Source: Gracilibacillus suaedae
GTDB taxonomy: Bacteria; Bacillota; Bacilli; Bacillales; Amphibacillaceae
Length of the DNA stretch: 64,000 bases
Direction: 5' to 3'
NCBI RefSeq assembly: GCF_017599345.1
Contig: NZ_JAGFVL010000044.1
Span: 29,142-93,141, forward strand
The notes under the pieces are model-generated. The model searched no databases, was not told where the DNA came from, and saw nothing but the letters and a program-made list of their open reading frames with translations. A program made the position numbers and the translations under genes. Positions 31,132 to 38,733 of this stretch are shown here, one piece after another. Numbering within the stretch: position 1 is the first letter of the stretch; the number at the start of each line of letters is the position of its first letter.

Positions 31132-32865
31132 TCAAGTCACCAAGTTAAATGGACAGCCTTTTTCTTTAATTCTTGTTGGTATCGTGTGAATCGTAAACTT
31201 TCTTGGGTCTAATGTTTCTGTTACCTCATTCCAGAACAGGGGTGTCGCGACAGTTGCTTCATCAGTTGCCCTTGTGGAATAGGGAGCAATGATTGTCTTG
31301 CCTGGAGCGTGCTGGACATAATCGATATAAAGTCTATTGCCACGATTTTTCTTTAACCGTTCAATGGTAAAATGATCAGGTTCAGAGTCAACTAATACTT
31401 TTGCTGTAGCCTCCATCAATGTTCTCGTTTCATCGTAGGTCATATTGTGAATCGGTATGTGAACTTGTAACCCAGTTCTACCGGATGTTTTGACTAAGGG
31501 TGTGAAGCCCTGATGTTCCATCATTTCTTTAATCAGGTTGGCAGCACGTACAGCAATAAAAAACTGATCTAATGACGGCGGATCAAGGTCGAAGACTATT
31601 TCTTCGGGATCTATTTTATTTATTTTATTAAAAGGAACATGAAACTCCAATCCACCATGATTCCCAAACCAGATTAAACTTTGCAGATCTTGGCAAAGTA
31701 TATCCATTTCCCCATCATTATTAGGAATAGTTTGAATGAAAGAAGGGGCATAATCTGGCAGATGCTTTTGATAAAAGGAATGTTCATGTATCCCATCAGG
31801 AAAACGAATTAATGTCAGTCTGCGATCCTTCAGACCAGGAAGCATAAAAGGTGCAATCCATCTTAAATAACACAAGTAGTTTAATTTCGTAACAGCGGGA
31901 AACAATTCTTTTTCTAATCGGGATAAGTTAACCGCTGATGGAAATTGTGCCAAACCTTGATCAATCGTAAGTTGATTACAATCGGTTGGTTTGATATCAA
32001 ATCGGAACTGATGAAAAACCGGTTCACGGAGTTCTTGATCTTCAGCACTTAGACAATTTATATCCATGCAAACAGAAGGGGCTAGCTCCCATGTTGTCCC
32101 ATTTACCTTCTGACCATAACGTTTGAAAAAAGTAGTTAACGTTTCTTTCTCTCCTTGTTCTAGGCCATTCTTACATTTTCCGAGAATGCAGAGTGTTTCG
32201 TTGTGATAATATTGTAACGTGAGATAATCATTTTCGGTATTCCAATTCGTAACGATCCCTGGAATGGTTCGGAAATTTTTGATTTTCAGCCATGTATTAC
32301 TTCGCTTTCCTTCGGTATAAATAGCTTTCTTTTGTTTAGCAACCATTCCTTCTGCCTGATGGATGTCAACTACTTCAAGAATGCTATCCAGTTTTTCGAA
32401 AGTTGGTACCTTGCGAATTCTTCCTGTTATACCTTCCAAAATGGTGGATAATATTTGATCACGTTTAGAAAAGCTTTTCTTTCGTAAATCTTGAGCTTTT
32501 GATTCTAATAAGTCAAAGGCGACAAAAGTAGCAGGGCGATTTTGACTAAACTGGTTTACATTCTTTTTTGTTCTGGATCGCTTTTGTATTTGTTCAAAAT
32601 CCGTTCGATAGGCAGTAATCGAAATGATCAATTCTCCATCAAGAAAAAGTGGTAAATAGGATTGGAATCTAGAAGTGTGTTGCTGGCACCACGAAATGAT
32701 TTCAGGAAATGAACGGCTAAGGTTATGACCGTTTCGACTCCATAAGGTAACGTCCTGATCAGTCCATTGTAAACCACAACGAAATCCATCATATTTTACT
32801 TGATATATCCACTCATTTCCAGAAGGTGCTTCGTTTACAAGTGTAGGCAGCATCGGTTTCCACAT
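31132..32865 (-). CDS. ligD: ATP-dependent DNA ligase LigD (ligase-polymerase)
   Basis: A 577-residue two-domain end-joining enzyme. The N-terminal ligase domain has the adenylated lysine motif YQVKYDGFRCG (Lys near residue 24) and later motifs DGELI, FVAFDLL and EGMVAKQ. The C-terminal primase-polymerase domain (about 300-577) shows EIVFDLDPPS with the catalytic Asp pair, TSGRTGLQVHIP, and IIAPYSTRATDEATVATPLF. The nuclease domain is absent, as in B. subtilis LigD (YkoU, 611 residues). It works with Ku to repair double-strand breaks without a template, notably in spores. It is divergent from ku. Confidence 0.95.
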   Translation of the reverse strand: MWKPMLPTLVNEAPSGNEWIYQVKYDGFRCGLQWTDQDVTLWSRNGHNLSRSFPEIISWCQQHTSRFQSYLPLFLDGELIISITAYRTDFEQIQKRSRTKKNVNQFSQNRPATFVAFDLLESKAQDLRKKSFSKRDQILSTILEGITGRIRKVPTFEKLDSILEVVDIHQAEGMVAKQKKAIYTEGKRSNTWLKIKNFRTIPGIVTNWNTENDYLTLQYYHNETLCILGKCKNGLEQGEKETLTTFFKRYGQKVNGTTWELAPSVCMDINCLSAEDQELREPVFHQFRFDIKPTDCNQLTIDQGLAQFPSAVNLSRLEKELFPAVTKLNYLCYLRWIAPFMLPGLKDRRLTLIRFPDGIHEHSFYQKHLPDYAPSFIQTIPNNDGEMDILCQDLQSLIWFGNHGGLEFHVPFNKINKIDPEEIVFDLDPPSLDQFFIAVRAANLIKEMMEHQGFTPLVKTSGRTGLQVHIPIHNMTYDETRTLMEATAKVLVDSEPDHFTIERLKKNRGNRLYIDYVQHAPGKTIIAPYSTRATDEATVATPLFWNEVTETLDPRKFTIHTIPTRIKEKGCPFNLVT

Positions 32866-32969
32866 AGTATAGACTCCCTTCTTTATTAGATACAGTTATG
32901 AGAAATATTTTTGACAAACTGTTGCATGATTATGTCATAAAAAGAAAAACTATTGTTAAAGAGGTGATT

Positions 32970-33821
32970 ATGATGCATACGATGTGGAAAGGAACCATTA
33001 GTTTTGGTCTTGTTAATATTCCAGTCAAGCTCCATTCAGCAACGGAAAATAAGGATATAAAGCTCAGAAATTTGCATAAAGAATGCCAATCTCCTGTGAA
33101 GTACGAAAAAGTATGTCCTGTCTGTGAAAAAGAAGTGGAGCAAGACGATATTGTAAAAGGATTTGAGTATACCAAAAATAAATTTGTTATTCTAGAAGAT
33201 GAAGATTTAGAAGCATTAAAGGAAGAAAAAGAGGATAAGGCAGTCGATATTGTGGATTTTGTAAAGTTAGAAGAAATTGATCCGATTTACTTTGACCGCA
33301 GTTATTACTTGTCTCCAAATGAAGGTGGGGCAAAGGCGTATGGCTTATTGCGCAAAGCTCTGAAGGAAACAGGGAAAATCGGGTTGGCAAAAATTACGAT
33401 TCGCTCAAAAGAACATTTAGCAGTTGTTCGCATTTATCAAAATACGTTAGTGATGGAGACGATTTATTATCCTGATGAAGTTAGGGACTTCCAAGAGGTT
33501 CCAAATGTACCGGAGGAAGCAAATATTGTTGAGAAAGAGCTGGAAACAGCAAAATTGTTAATTGAACAATTATCGACAGAATTTGAACCGGGAAAATATC
33601 ATGATGAGTATCGTACCGCATTACTGGAACTTATTGAACAGAAAAAAAATGGAGAAGAAGTTTCGACAGCAAAAGAGCCTGCAAAAAAGGACAATGTTAC
33701 AGATTTGATGGAAGCTCTCGAAAAATCATTAAACAAAACCCAAAAAGGGAAAAAGAAAACAACAACAAAACGGAAGAAAACTACAAAGAAAACAGCCTCA
33801 CAAAAAGCAAAGGCAAACTAA
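32970..33821 (+). CDS. ku: Non-homologous end-joining protein Ku
   Basis: A 283-residue bacterial Ku (YkoV) that forms a dimeric ring on DNA ends and recruits LigD. The family opening HTMWKGTISFGLVNIPVKLH is followed by a Cys-rich CPVCEKE strand pair, DRSYYLSPNEGGAKAYGLL, and a Lys-rich tail of about 40 residues that usually aids DNA threading. GAGGTG precedes two adjacent ATGs (32970, 32973); the second has better spacing. It is divergent from ligD over about 100 bases, so one control region likely serves both; in B. subtilis this is the forespore sigma factor G. Confidence 0.95.
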   Translation: MMHTMWKGTISFGLVNIPVKLHSATENKDIKLRNLHKECQSPVKYEKVCPVCEKEVEQDDIVKGFEYTKNKFVILEDEDLEALKEEKEDKAVDIVDFVKLEEIDPIYFDRSYYLSPNEGGAKAYGLLRKALKETGKIGLAKITIRSKEHLAVVRIYQNTLVMETIYYPDEVRDFQEVPNVPEEANIVEKELETAKLLIEQLSTEFEPGKYHDEYRTALLELIEQKKNGEEVSTAKEPAKKDNVTDLMEALEKSLNKTQKGKKKTTTKRKKTTKKTASQKAKAN

Positions 33822-34174
33822 AAGAGAGACTGGACATATCATCAGATAAATGGAATATAGGGTACCTTTCTTTCTTAGGTCAGATCAGTTTCTACTCCTT
33901 GGCTATACGGTTTATCCAGGGAGTAGAAAACTAATTCTAGGAGTAGGAGGAGCTTTCTTGGAAACATCCCAGTGACAAAAACACGAATTTCAGAAAATAT
34001 ATTCGATTTTGTCACAAATCAACTACTTCTGTCTTGTTTCTGTAAACATATTTATCAATTTAGGAACAAAATCCATAAACTGCGAAAAACTCTGATTTTC
34101 GTTCTTCCATTCTTTTGGAAGGTATAACGTGATATCATAGTAATAAATATGTTCATTAAAAAGGAGATCATGTT
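33822..34174. other. Intergenic stretch with two hairpins
   Basis: No gene. About 33885-33932 holds an inverted repeat (GTTTCTACTCC and GGAGTAGAAAAC). 33972-34015 holds a second (GTGACAAAA and TTTTGTCAC, with inner CGAAT and ATTCG). Neither has a proper T-run. Confidence 0.6.
33972..34015. repeat. Inverted repeat GTGACAAAA...TTTTGTCAC
   Basis: Nine-base perfect arms with an inner CGAAT/ATTCG pairing, 44 bases in all, between ku and a small membrane protein gene. It could be an operator-like site or an RNA hairpin. Confidence 0.6.
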
Positions 34175-34375
34175 ATGAATATGAAACGATTCATTATAAC
34201 GGAAATCATCTATTCGATCCTTATAGGCTGTGTTTTAGGACTTGTGTTTGATAACTTTTGGTTAGGTATGCTAATTGCAATTGGTATAGGAGCAATAGCG
34301 GTTGCGGTGTTCAGTGTGGCCATTAAAAAAATGAATAAACAACAAGAAAATAATTCCACAGAGAGCGGTACATAA
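34175..34375 (+). CDS. Small two-helix membrane protein
   Basis: A 66-residue protein with helices at about residues 8-26 (ITEIIYSILIGCVLGLVF) and 29-49 (WLGMLIAIGIGAIAVAVFSV), then a charged Lys/Gln/Asn tail. AAGGAG lies 8 bases before the ATG. I do not recognise the family. It lies 55 bases ahead of sspH and may share a transcript with it. Confidence 0.65.
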   Translation: MNMKRFIITEIIYSILIGCVLGLVFDNFWLGMLIAIGIGAIAVAVFSVAIKKMNKQQENNSTESGT

Positions 34376-34430
34376 TTTACAGTTAGAAATAGTAAACTAT
34401 TCTCAATAACTAGGTAAGGAGGATAGAATA

Positions 34431-34610
34431 ATGGACGCACAACGCGCACAAGAAATTTTAGATTCACCTGATATGCGTAATGTAACATATAATGGCGATA
34501 GAGTATATATTGAGCATGTCGATCAAGGAACAGGTCATTGTACCGTTCACCCGATCGAAAATCCCGAACAAAAATATATGGTAACAGTGGAACAGTTGCA
34601 AGAGCAATAA
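34431..34610 (+). CDS. sspH: Small acid-soluble spore protein H
   Basis: A 59-residue SASP of the H type, a minor forespore protein of the spore core. The family pattern is clear: MDAQRAQEILDSPDMRNVTY, NGDRVYIEHVD, then TVHPIENPEQKYMVTVEQL. AAGGAGGATAGAATA precedes the ATG. Upstream, TACATA and TAAACTA at 18-base spacing could be a sigma-G promoter, but this match is weak. It supports an endospore-forming host, and it sits near ligD/ku, also forespore genes in B. subtilis. Confidence 0.92.
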   Translation: MDAQRAQEILDSPDMRNVTYNGDRVYIEHVDQGTGHCTVHPIENPEQKYMVTVEQLQEQ

Positions 34611-34616
34611 CAATTG

Positions 34617-34656
34617 AGCACCCCAATTAATGGTCTTATCCGATTGGGGTGCTGTT
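34617..34656 (+). terminator. Hairpin after sspH
   Basis: AGCACCCCAAT and ATTGGGGTGCT form an 11-bp perfect GC-rich stem just after the stop; the following T-run is short (GTTA). Confidence 0.7.
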
Positions 34657-34840
34657 ACGTAATAAGTCTTCTAAAATTTTTCAATATTTTATAAATATTT
34701 TGCAGGAAATAGCCGATTTGTATCGAATAGTATATAGTATAACGAGCAAAAATATACACTAGTGAAAATGAAAATTTATTCCTATATTTTGTTATGTTAG
34801 TTCGAATTCAAAAGGTTATTATCTACTCGGGGGATGCGTA

Positions 34841-36388
34841 ATGCAATGGTTTGAACCTTATCCACTTTATATCTCAATTATGGCTTTTTTTATATTTTTT
34901 TTATCGATTGCACTTGTAAAAAAGCCAAGTAATCTTGTTCGTTTATTTTTATCTATATGTTTAATGCTTTCAAGCTTATTTATGATTTCTACTGCTTTAG
35001 AATTATACATCAATGATTTCAATGCAATGCAATGGTTAAGGAATATCCAGCAAATTGCATTATTTTTATGTCCTGTTTTTCTGTTTGGGTTTGCCAAGGA
35101 AATTGCTGAGCCCAATGTTACAAAGAATATTAAGTATATGATTTATTTAGGAATACCTGCTGTGACGGGTGTTATTTTGATATTTACTAATCCTATTCAT
35201 AATTGGATGAGATCTAGTGTGACAACAGTCACCATTTGGGGATTATCCGAAATTAACATAACACCGACACCATTGGGGATTATTTTCATTGCCTATTTAA
35301 TATTCTTAACCCTGTTGGCAGTTTTTACTTTTATCAGAAACATGCATGATCTACCATCACATCTTAGAAATAGTCATCTGTTATCCTCTATTGCTATTTT
35401 ACTTCCATTAGTGTCTTTATGTGTCTTACCATTATTGTCTGCAAAAATTCCAGGTCAGGTTGCTTTGTCATTTTCCTTGATGAGTGTTTTGCTTATTTTT
35501 ATTTTCAAACGCTATGATTTTAATTCCATTTGGCCTGTTTCTCGTCATAAAATTTTAGAATCGCTGGACGAGGGAATTATGTTATTTGGCCCTAATTATA
35601 ACCTTTTGGAAATTAATCAAGCAGGTTATAAGCTGCTGAAAAGGTGGATGCCATATCTGCACGAGAATTTGATTATCGGACAGAAAGTGGATCAATTATT
35701 TCCTGATAAAGAGATTTTGGATGGGGTTTATCAGCATTTATCGACATCTTTTGAATGGAAGGTAGACTTAAACGGAGACTATATTTACCTGCAGGTCAAC
35801 ATTGTTCCGATTGGCTATTATGGTCGTGATATCATGCTTGTTGTCTTAACCGATATCACGGAAAAAAAATTAATAGAAAACCGTTTGTATACATTAGCTC
35901 ACTATGATTCATTAACCAATATATGTAATAGGCATTCCTTTATCGAAAAATATAATGCCATGATGGAAAATAAAAAATTTCCTATTTCCTTTTTAATAAT
36001 GGACATCGATCATTTTAAGCAATTTAATGATCAATATGGTCATATCGTTGGGGACCAGGTATTAAAGGAATTTGCTATTGCTTTAACTGAATTTTTTCTG
36101 CCTGGAAAATATTGCAGTGTTGTTGGAAGGATTGGAGGAGAGGAGTTTGGTGTTTTGTTACATAAGGATGCTGGGCAGGCTGGTGAACAAGCAAATCTCT
36201 TTCAGCAAAATCTGACGGAACATTCTATGAGAATAAATGGGGAAAAGCAAGAAAAAATTACTGTCAGTATTGGATTAACGACAACTAATGAATCCATTAG
36301 TTTTGAACAAATGTACAAAGAAGCGGATAAAGCATTGTACCAAGCAAAAAGAGCTGGGAGAGACCGTGTGGAAATGATTAATGCCTAA
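34841..36388 (+). CDS. Membrane-bound diguanylate cyclase (7TM-PAS-GGDEF)
   Basis: A 515-residue signalling enzyme. About seven transmembrane helices (residues 8-225, histidine-kinase N-terminal 7TM type) are followed by a PAS-like region (about 240-345). The GGDEF domain (about 355-512) has AHYDSLTNICNRHSF, FLIMDIDHFKQFND and the active-site loop GRIGGEEFGVLL. It should make cyclic di-GMP from two GTP. The usual RxxD inhibitory site five residues before GGEEF is missing, so product inhibition may be absent. It has a lone promoter region upstream and GGGGGATGCGTA before the ATG. Confidence 0.88.
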   Translation: MQWFEPYPLYISIMAFFIFFLSIALVKKPSNLVRLFLSICLMLSSLFMISTALELYINDFNAMQWLRNIQQIALFLCPVFLFGFAKEIAEPNVTKNIKYMIYLGIPAVTGVILIFTNPIHNWMRSSVTTVTIWGLSEINITPTPLGIIFIAYLIFLTLLAVFTFIRNMHDLPSHLRNSHLLSSIAILLPLVSLCVLPLLSAKIPGQVALSFSLMSVLLIFIFKRYDFNSIWPVSRHKILESLDEGIMLFGPNYNLLEINQAGYKLLKRWMPYLHENLIIGQKVDQLFPDKEILDGVYQHLSTSFEWKVDLNGDYIYLQVNIVPIGYYGRDIMLVVLTDITEKKLIENRLYTLAHYDSLTNICNRHSFIEKYNAMMENKKFPISFLIMDIDHFKQFNDQYGHIVGDQVLKEFAIALTEFFLPGKYCSVVGRIGGEEFGVLLHKDAGQAGEQANLFQQNLTEHSMRINGEKQEKITVSIGLTTTNESISFEQMYKEADKALYQAKRAGRDRVEMINA

Positions 36389-36403
36389 GGAAGGTTTTTA
36401 ATA

Positions 36404-36531
36404 ATGGCAGATATTAGTCTTTAAACGCTGAGATGGAATTATGGACCAGATCTGGCCATTTTAATTTAAATCTTTATAAAAAAGTTGATATCCGAAAGTT
36501 AGACAAGATCATTGCTGAACATATCTTATAG
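36404..36531 (+). pseudogene. Small frameshifted ORF (about 42 codons)
   Basis: AAGGAAGG stands nine bases before ATG 36404, which reads MADISL then stop. The other frame continues without a start as LNAEMELWTRSGHFNLNLYK then KVDIRKLDKIIAEHIL and TAG. Together they look like one small gene broken by a single frameshift. I do not recognise it. A start at ATG 36433 in the second frame would give a 32-residue protein instead. Confidence 0.3.
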
Positions 36532-36607
36532 TCACAAAAATGACTTTTTATGACATAATAAAGTGAAGAAGAAGTCGTAATTTGCGGTTTCCCGGGTAAT
36601 ATTTACA

Positions 36608-36634
36608 GGCACCGAATAATATTTCCTCGGTGCC
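36608..36634. repeat. GC-rich hairpin before comER's 3' end
   Basis: GGCACCGA and TCGGTGCC form a perfect 8-bp stem in the convergent gap between the diguanylate cyclase region and comER; no T-run on either side. Confidence 0.5.
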
Positions 36635-36688
36635 CCATCACTTATTTACCACAGTACTCATTGTTGTCAGTCTCGCGCTGATGACGTC

Positions 36689-37507
36689 TTACTTTATTTT
36701 ATTTGCGATCATTTCTTTATCTTCTTTAAATTTATGGTGTGTCTGCTTAATCAATTCTTTAAATAGTCCATTCATATTTTCCTCGAGTGAAGCAATACCG
36801 ACTCCGGTGATTCCACCTTTTACACATACTTTTTCTATTAACTCATTGAGAGTAAAATGGTTTTCTGCTAATAGTTTTCCAAAGCCAATAAACATTTTTT
36901 CCATTAGCTGTGTTGCCTGTTCTGTAGTAACTTCTGTTTGATTGGCAGCATCTTTGATATAGTTTTCTGCCAAAAAGGCAAAAAAGGCAGGACCACAAGA
37001 AACGATATCTGATGCTATTCTCATAATGTTTTCCTCTATTTCTACCGGCTCTGAAAATTGTCTGCATCTTTTAATAAATAATTCTTTTCTGAAGGAATCT
37101 AATCTACTACCAAACGTTAATAGTGTTACGCCTGCTAGTGCATAATTTGTAATACTAGGCACCATTCGAGCTACTTGACAATCAACTAACGACTCAATTT
37201 CCTCCACTGACATTGCACTTGTTATCGATACTAGCAGTTGTTTTTCATCGAGAACTGGTTGGATTTCTCTTAATACGGCTATCATGTCAATTGGTTTTAC
37301 ACATAAAAAAATCGTATCAACATTTTCAATTAACTCGAAGATATTTTCCTTTACGTGAATCTGTGGATACTTCCCTTGGATTGCATATGCTTTTTCGGCT
37401 GTACGATTAGAGACATAAAGACTTTCCTGATTAATGACGTTCGATTCAAGAAAGGCAGTTACTAAAACTGCGCCCATATTACCGGTTCCAATTATACCCC
37501 ATTTCAT
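36689..37507 (-). CDS. comER: ComER, pyrroline-5-carboxylate reductase-like protein
   Basis: A 272-residue member of the P5C reductase (ProC) family, with the NAD(P)-binding start WGIIGTGNMGAVLVTAF, FLCVKPIDM, and the C-terminal domain with CVKGGITGVGIASLEE. It is transcribed divergently from comEA, exactly as in Bacillus. Despite the name it is not needed for DNA uptake; a role in spore formation or biofilm control has been reported in Bacillus. Whether it reduces P5C is not shown. It marks the return to conserved gene order. Confidence 0.92.
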   Translation of the reverse strand: MKWGIIGTGNMGAVLVTAFLESNVINQESLYVSNRTAEKAYAIQGKYPQIHVKENIFELIENVDTIFLCVKPIDMIAVLREIQPVLDEKQLLVSITSAMSVEEIESLVDCQVARMVPSITNYALAGVTLLTFGSRLDSFRKELFIKRCRQFSEPVEIEENIMRIASDIVSCGPAFFAFLAENYIKDAANQTEVTTEQATQLMEKMFIGFGKLLAENHFTLNELIEKVCVKGGITGVGIASLEENMNGLFKELIKQTHHKFKEDKEMIANKIK

Positions 37508-37584
37508 TTCATCTCGCCTCCTGGATAATTTCTAACACTATCCTATGAACAACTTTACTATTCTATGATAAAGGAATGATAAAC

Positions 37585-38178
37585 ATGTCTTGGATATTTA
37601 AAAATTGGTATTTAGTTTTAGTGGTTGGAGCAATTTTACTGTGGTTATTAATTGATCCATCGATAGATGAGCAAGACGATGATTTAACGGATCAGTTGAT
37701 GGAAGAACATAATGCTGAACTTCAGGAGGAAGAGGAGGATAGTGATGCAACAGAATATAAAATTGATCTCAAAGGTGAAATAGAACGTCCTGGAGTATAC
37801 CAAGTTACTGAAAATGACCGTGTCGAAGATGCAATTCAATTGGCTGGTGGTTTTACTAACAATGCAGATAAGCAGGTGATCAACCTCGCAGAACGAGTAT
37901 ATGATGAAATGGTAATATATGTACCAGCCAAAGGTGAAAATGCTGACGAAACAGAACAGGTTTTAGATACTGGCAGTGACGATCAAAAGGTTAAAGTGAA
38001 CATCGCTTCGGTTGAAGAAATGCAAACTATTCCAGGAATAGGTGAAGTAAAAGCAAATGCAATTGTTGAATACAGAGATACTTATGGGCGTTTTAAAAAA
38101 ATAGAGGACTTAACTAAAGTTTCCGGAATTGGTGATAAAACAGTTGAAAGGCTGGAGGAATACGTCCGAATTCCATAA
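37585..38178 (+). CDS. comEA: Competence protein ComEA, DNA receptor
   Basis: A 197-residue membrane-anchored double-strand DNA-binding protein. One N-terminal helix (about 4-22) is followed by an acidic linker, an SLBB domain (KIDLKGEIERPGVYQV, residues about 60-115) and a helix-hairpin-helix pair (VNIASVEEMQTIPGIGEVKA and KIEDLTKVSGIGDKTVERL, about 138-195). It captures DNA at the cell surface and passes it to ComEC. I chose ATG 37585, nine bases after AAAGGA; the ATG at 37576 is too close. It is divergent from comER. Confidence 0.95.
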   Translation: MSWIFKNWYLVLVVGAILLWLLIDPSIDEQDDDLTDQLMEEHNAELQEEEEDSDATEYKIDLKGEIERPGVYQVTENDRVEDAIQLAGGFTNNADKQVINLAERVYDEMVIYVPAKGENADETEQVLDTGSDDQKVKVNIASVEEMQTIPGIGEVKANAIVEYRDTYGRFKKIEDLTKVSGIGDKTVERLEEYVRIP

Positions 38179-38246
38179 TCTTATTGACGCTTTCTTATTG
38201 GACAAGTACACTTTTATTATGTGAGAAAAAAGAAAGGGTGGATTAT

Positions 38247-38699
38247 ATGGAAAGGATTTCCTGGCATCAATATTTTATGGCTCAAAGTCATTTATTAGCA
38301 TTGCGAAGTACCTGTCAGCGATTAATGGTAGGTGCCACCATTGTAAGGGACAAGCGTATTATCGCCGGAGGATATAATGGCAGTGTTTCTGGCAGTGTAC
38401 ACTGTATAGATGAAGGATGTTATGTGATTGATGGACATTGTGTACGGACAATTCATGCAGAAATGAATGCTTTATTACAATGCGCTAAATTTGGTGCTTC
38501 TACCGAAAATGCAGAGATCTATGTAACACATTTCCCCTGTTTGAATTGTTGTAAAGCCATAATTCAAAGCGGGATAAAAACCGTTTATTATGCTGAAGAT
38601 TATAAGAATCATCCATATGCAGTGGAATTATTTGAAGAAGCTGGTGTCCATGTCGAAAAAGTAGAATTAGATCAGCATTATATAACATTGAAACCATAA
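38247..38699 (+). CDS. comEB: ComEB, dCMP deaminase family protein
   Basis: A 150-residue zinc deoxycytidylate deaminase-like protein. The zinc motifs are TIHAEMNALL (His and Glu, near residue 71) and FPCLNCCKAI (two Cys, near residue 98); upstream lies GGYNGSVSG. It likely converts dCMP to dUMP for thymidylate supply. It is not essential for DNA uptake although encoded in the operon. AAAGGGTGGATTAT precedes ATG 38247; the 63-base in-frame extension lacks a site. It is followed 34 bases later by comEC. Confidence 0.92.
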   Translation: MERISWHQYFMAQSHLLALRSTCQRLMVGATIVRDKRIIAGGYNGSVSGSVHCIDEGCYVIDGHCVRTIHAEMNALLQCAKFGASTENAEIYVTHFPCLNCCKAIIQSGIKTVYYAEDYKNHPYAVELFEEAGVHVEKVELDQHYITLKP

Positions 38700-38733
38700 T
38701 CGGTAGATAATGTAAGGGGGAGGTGATGATTAC

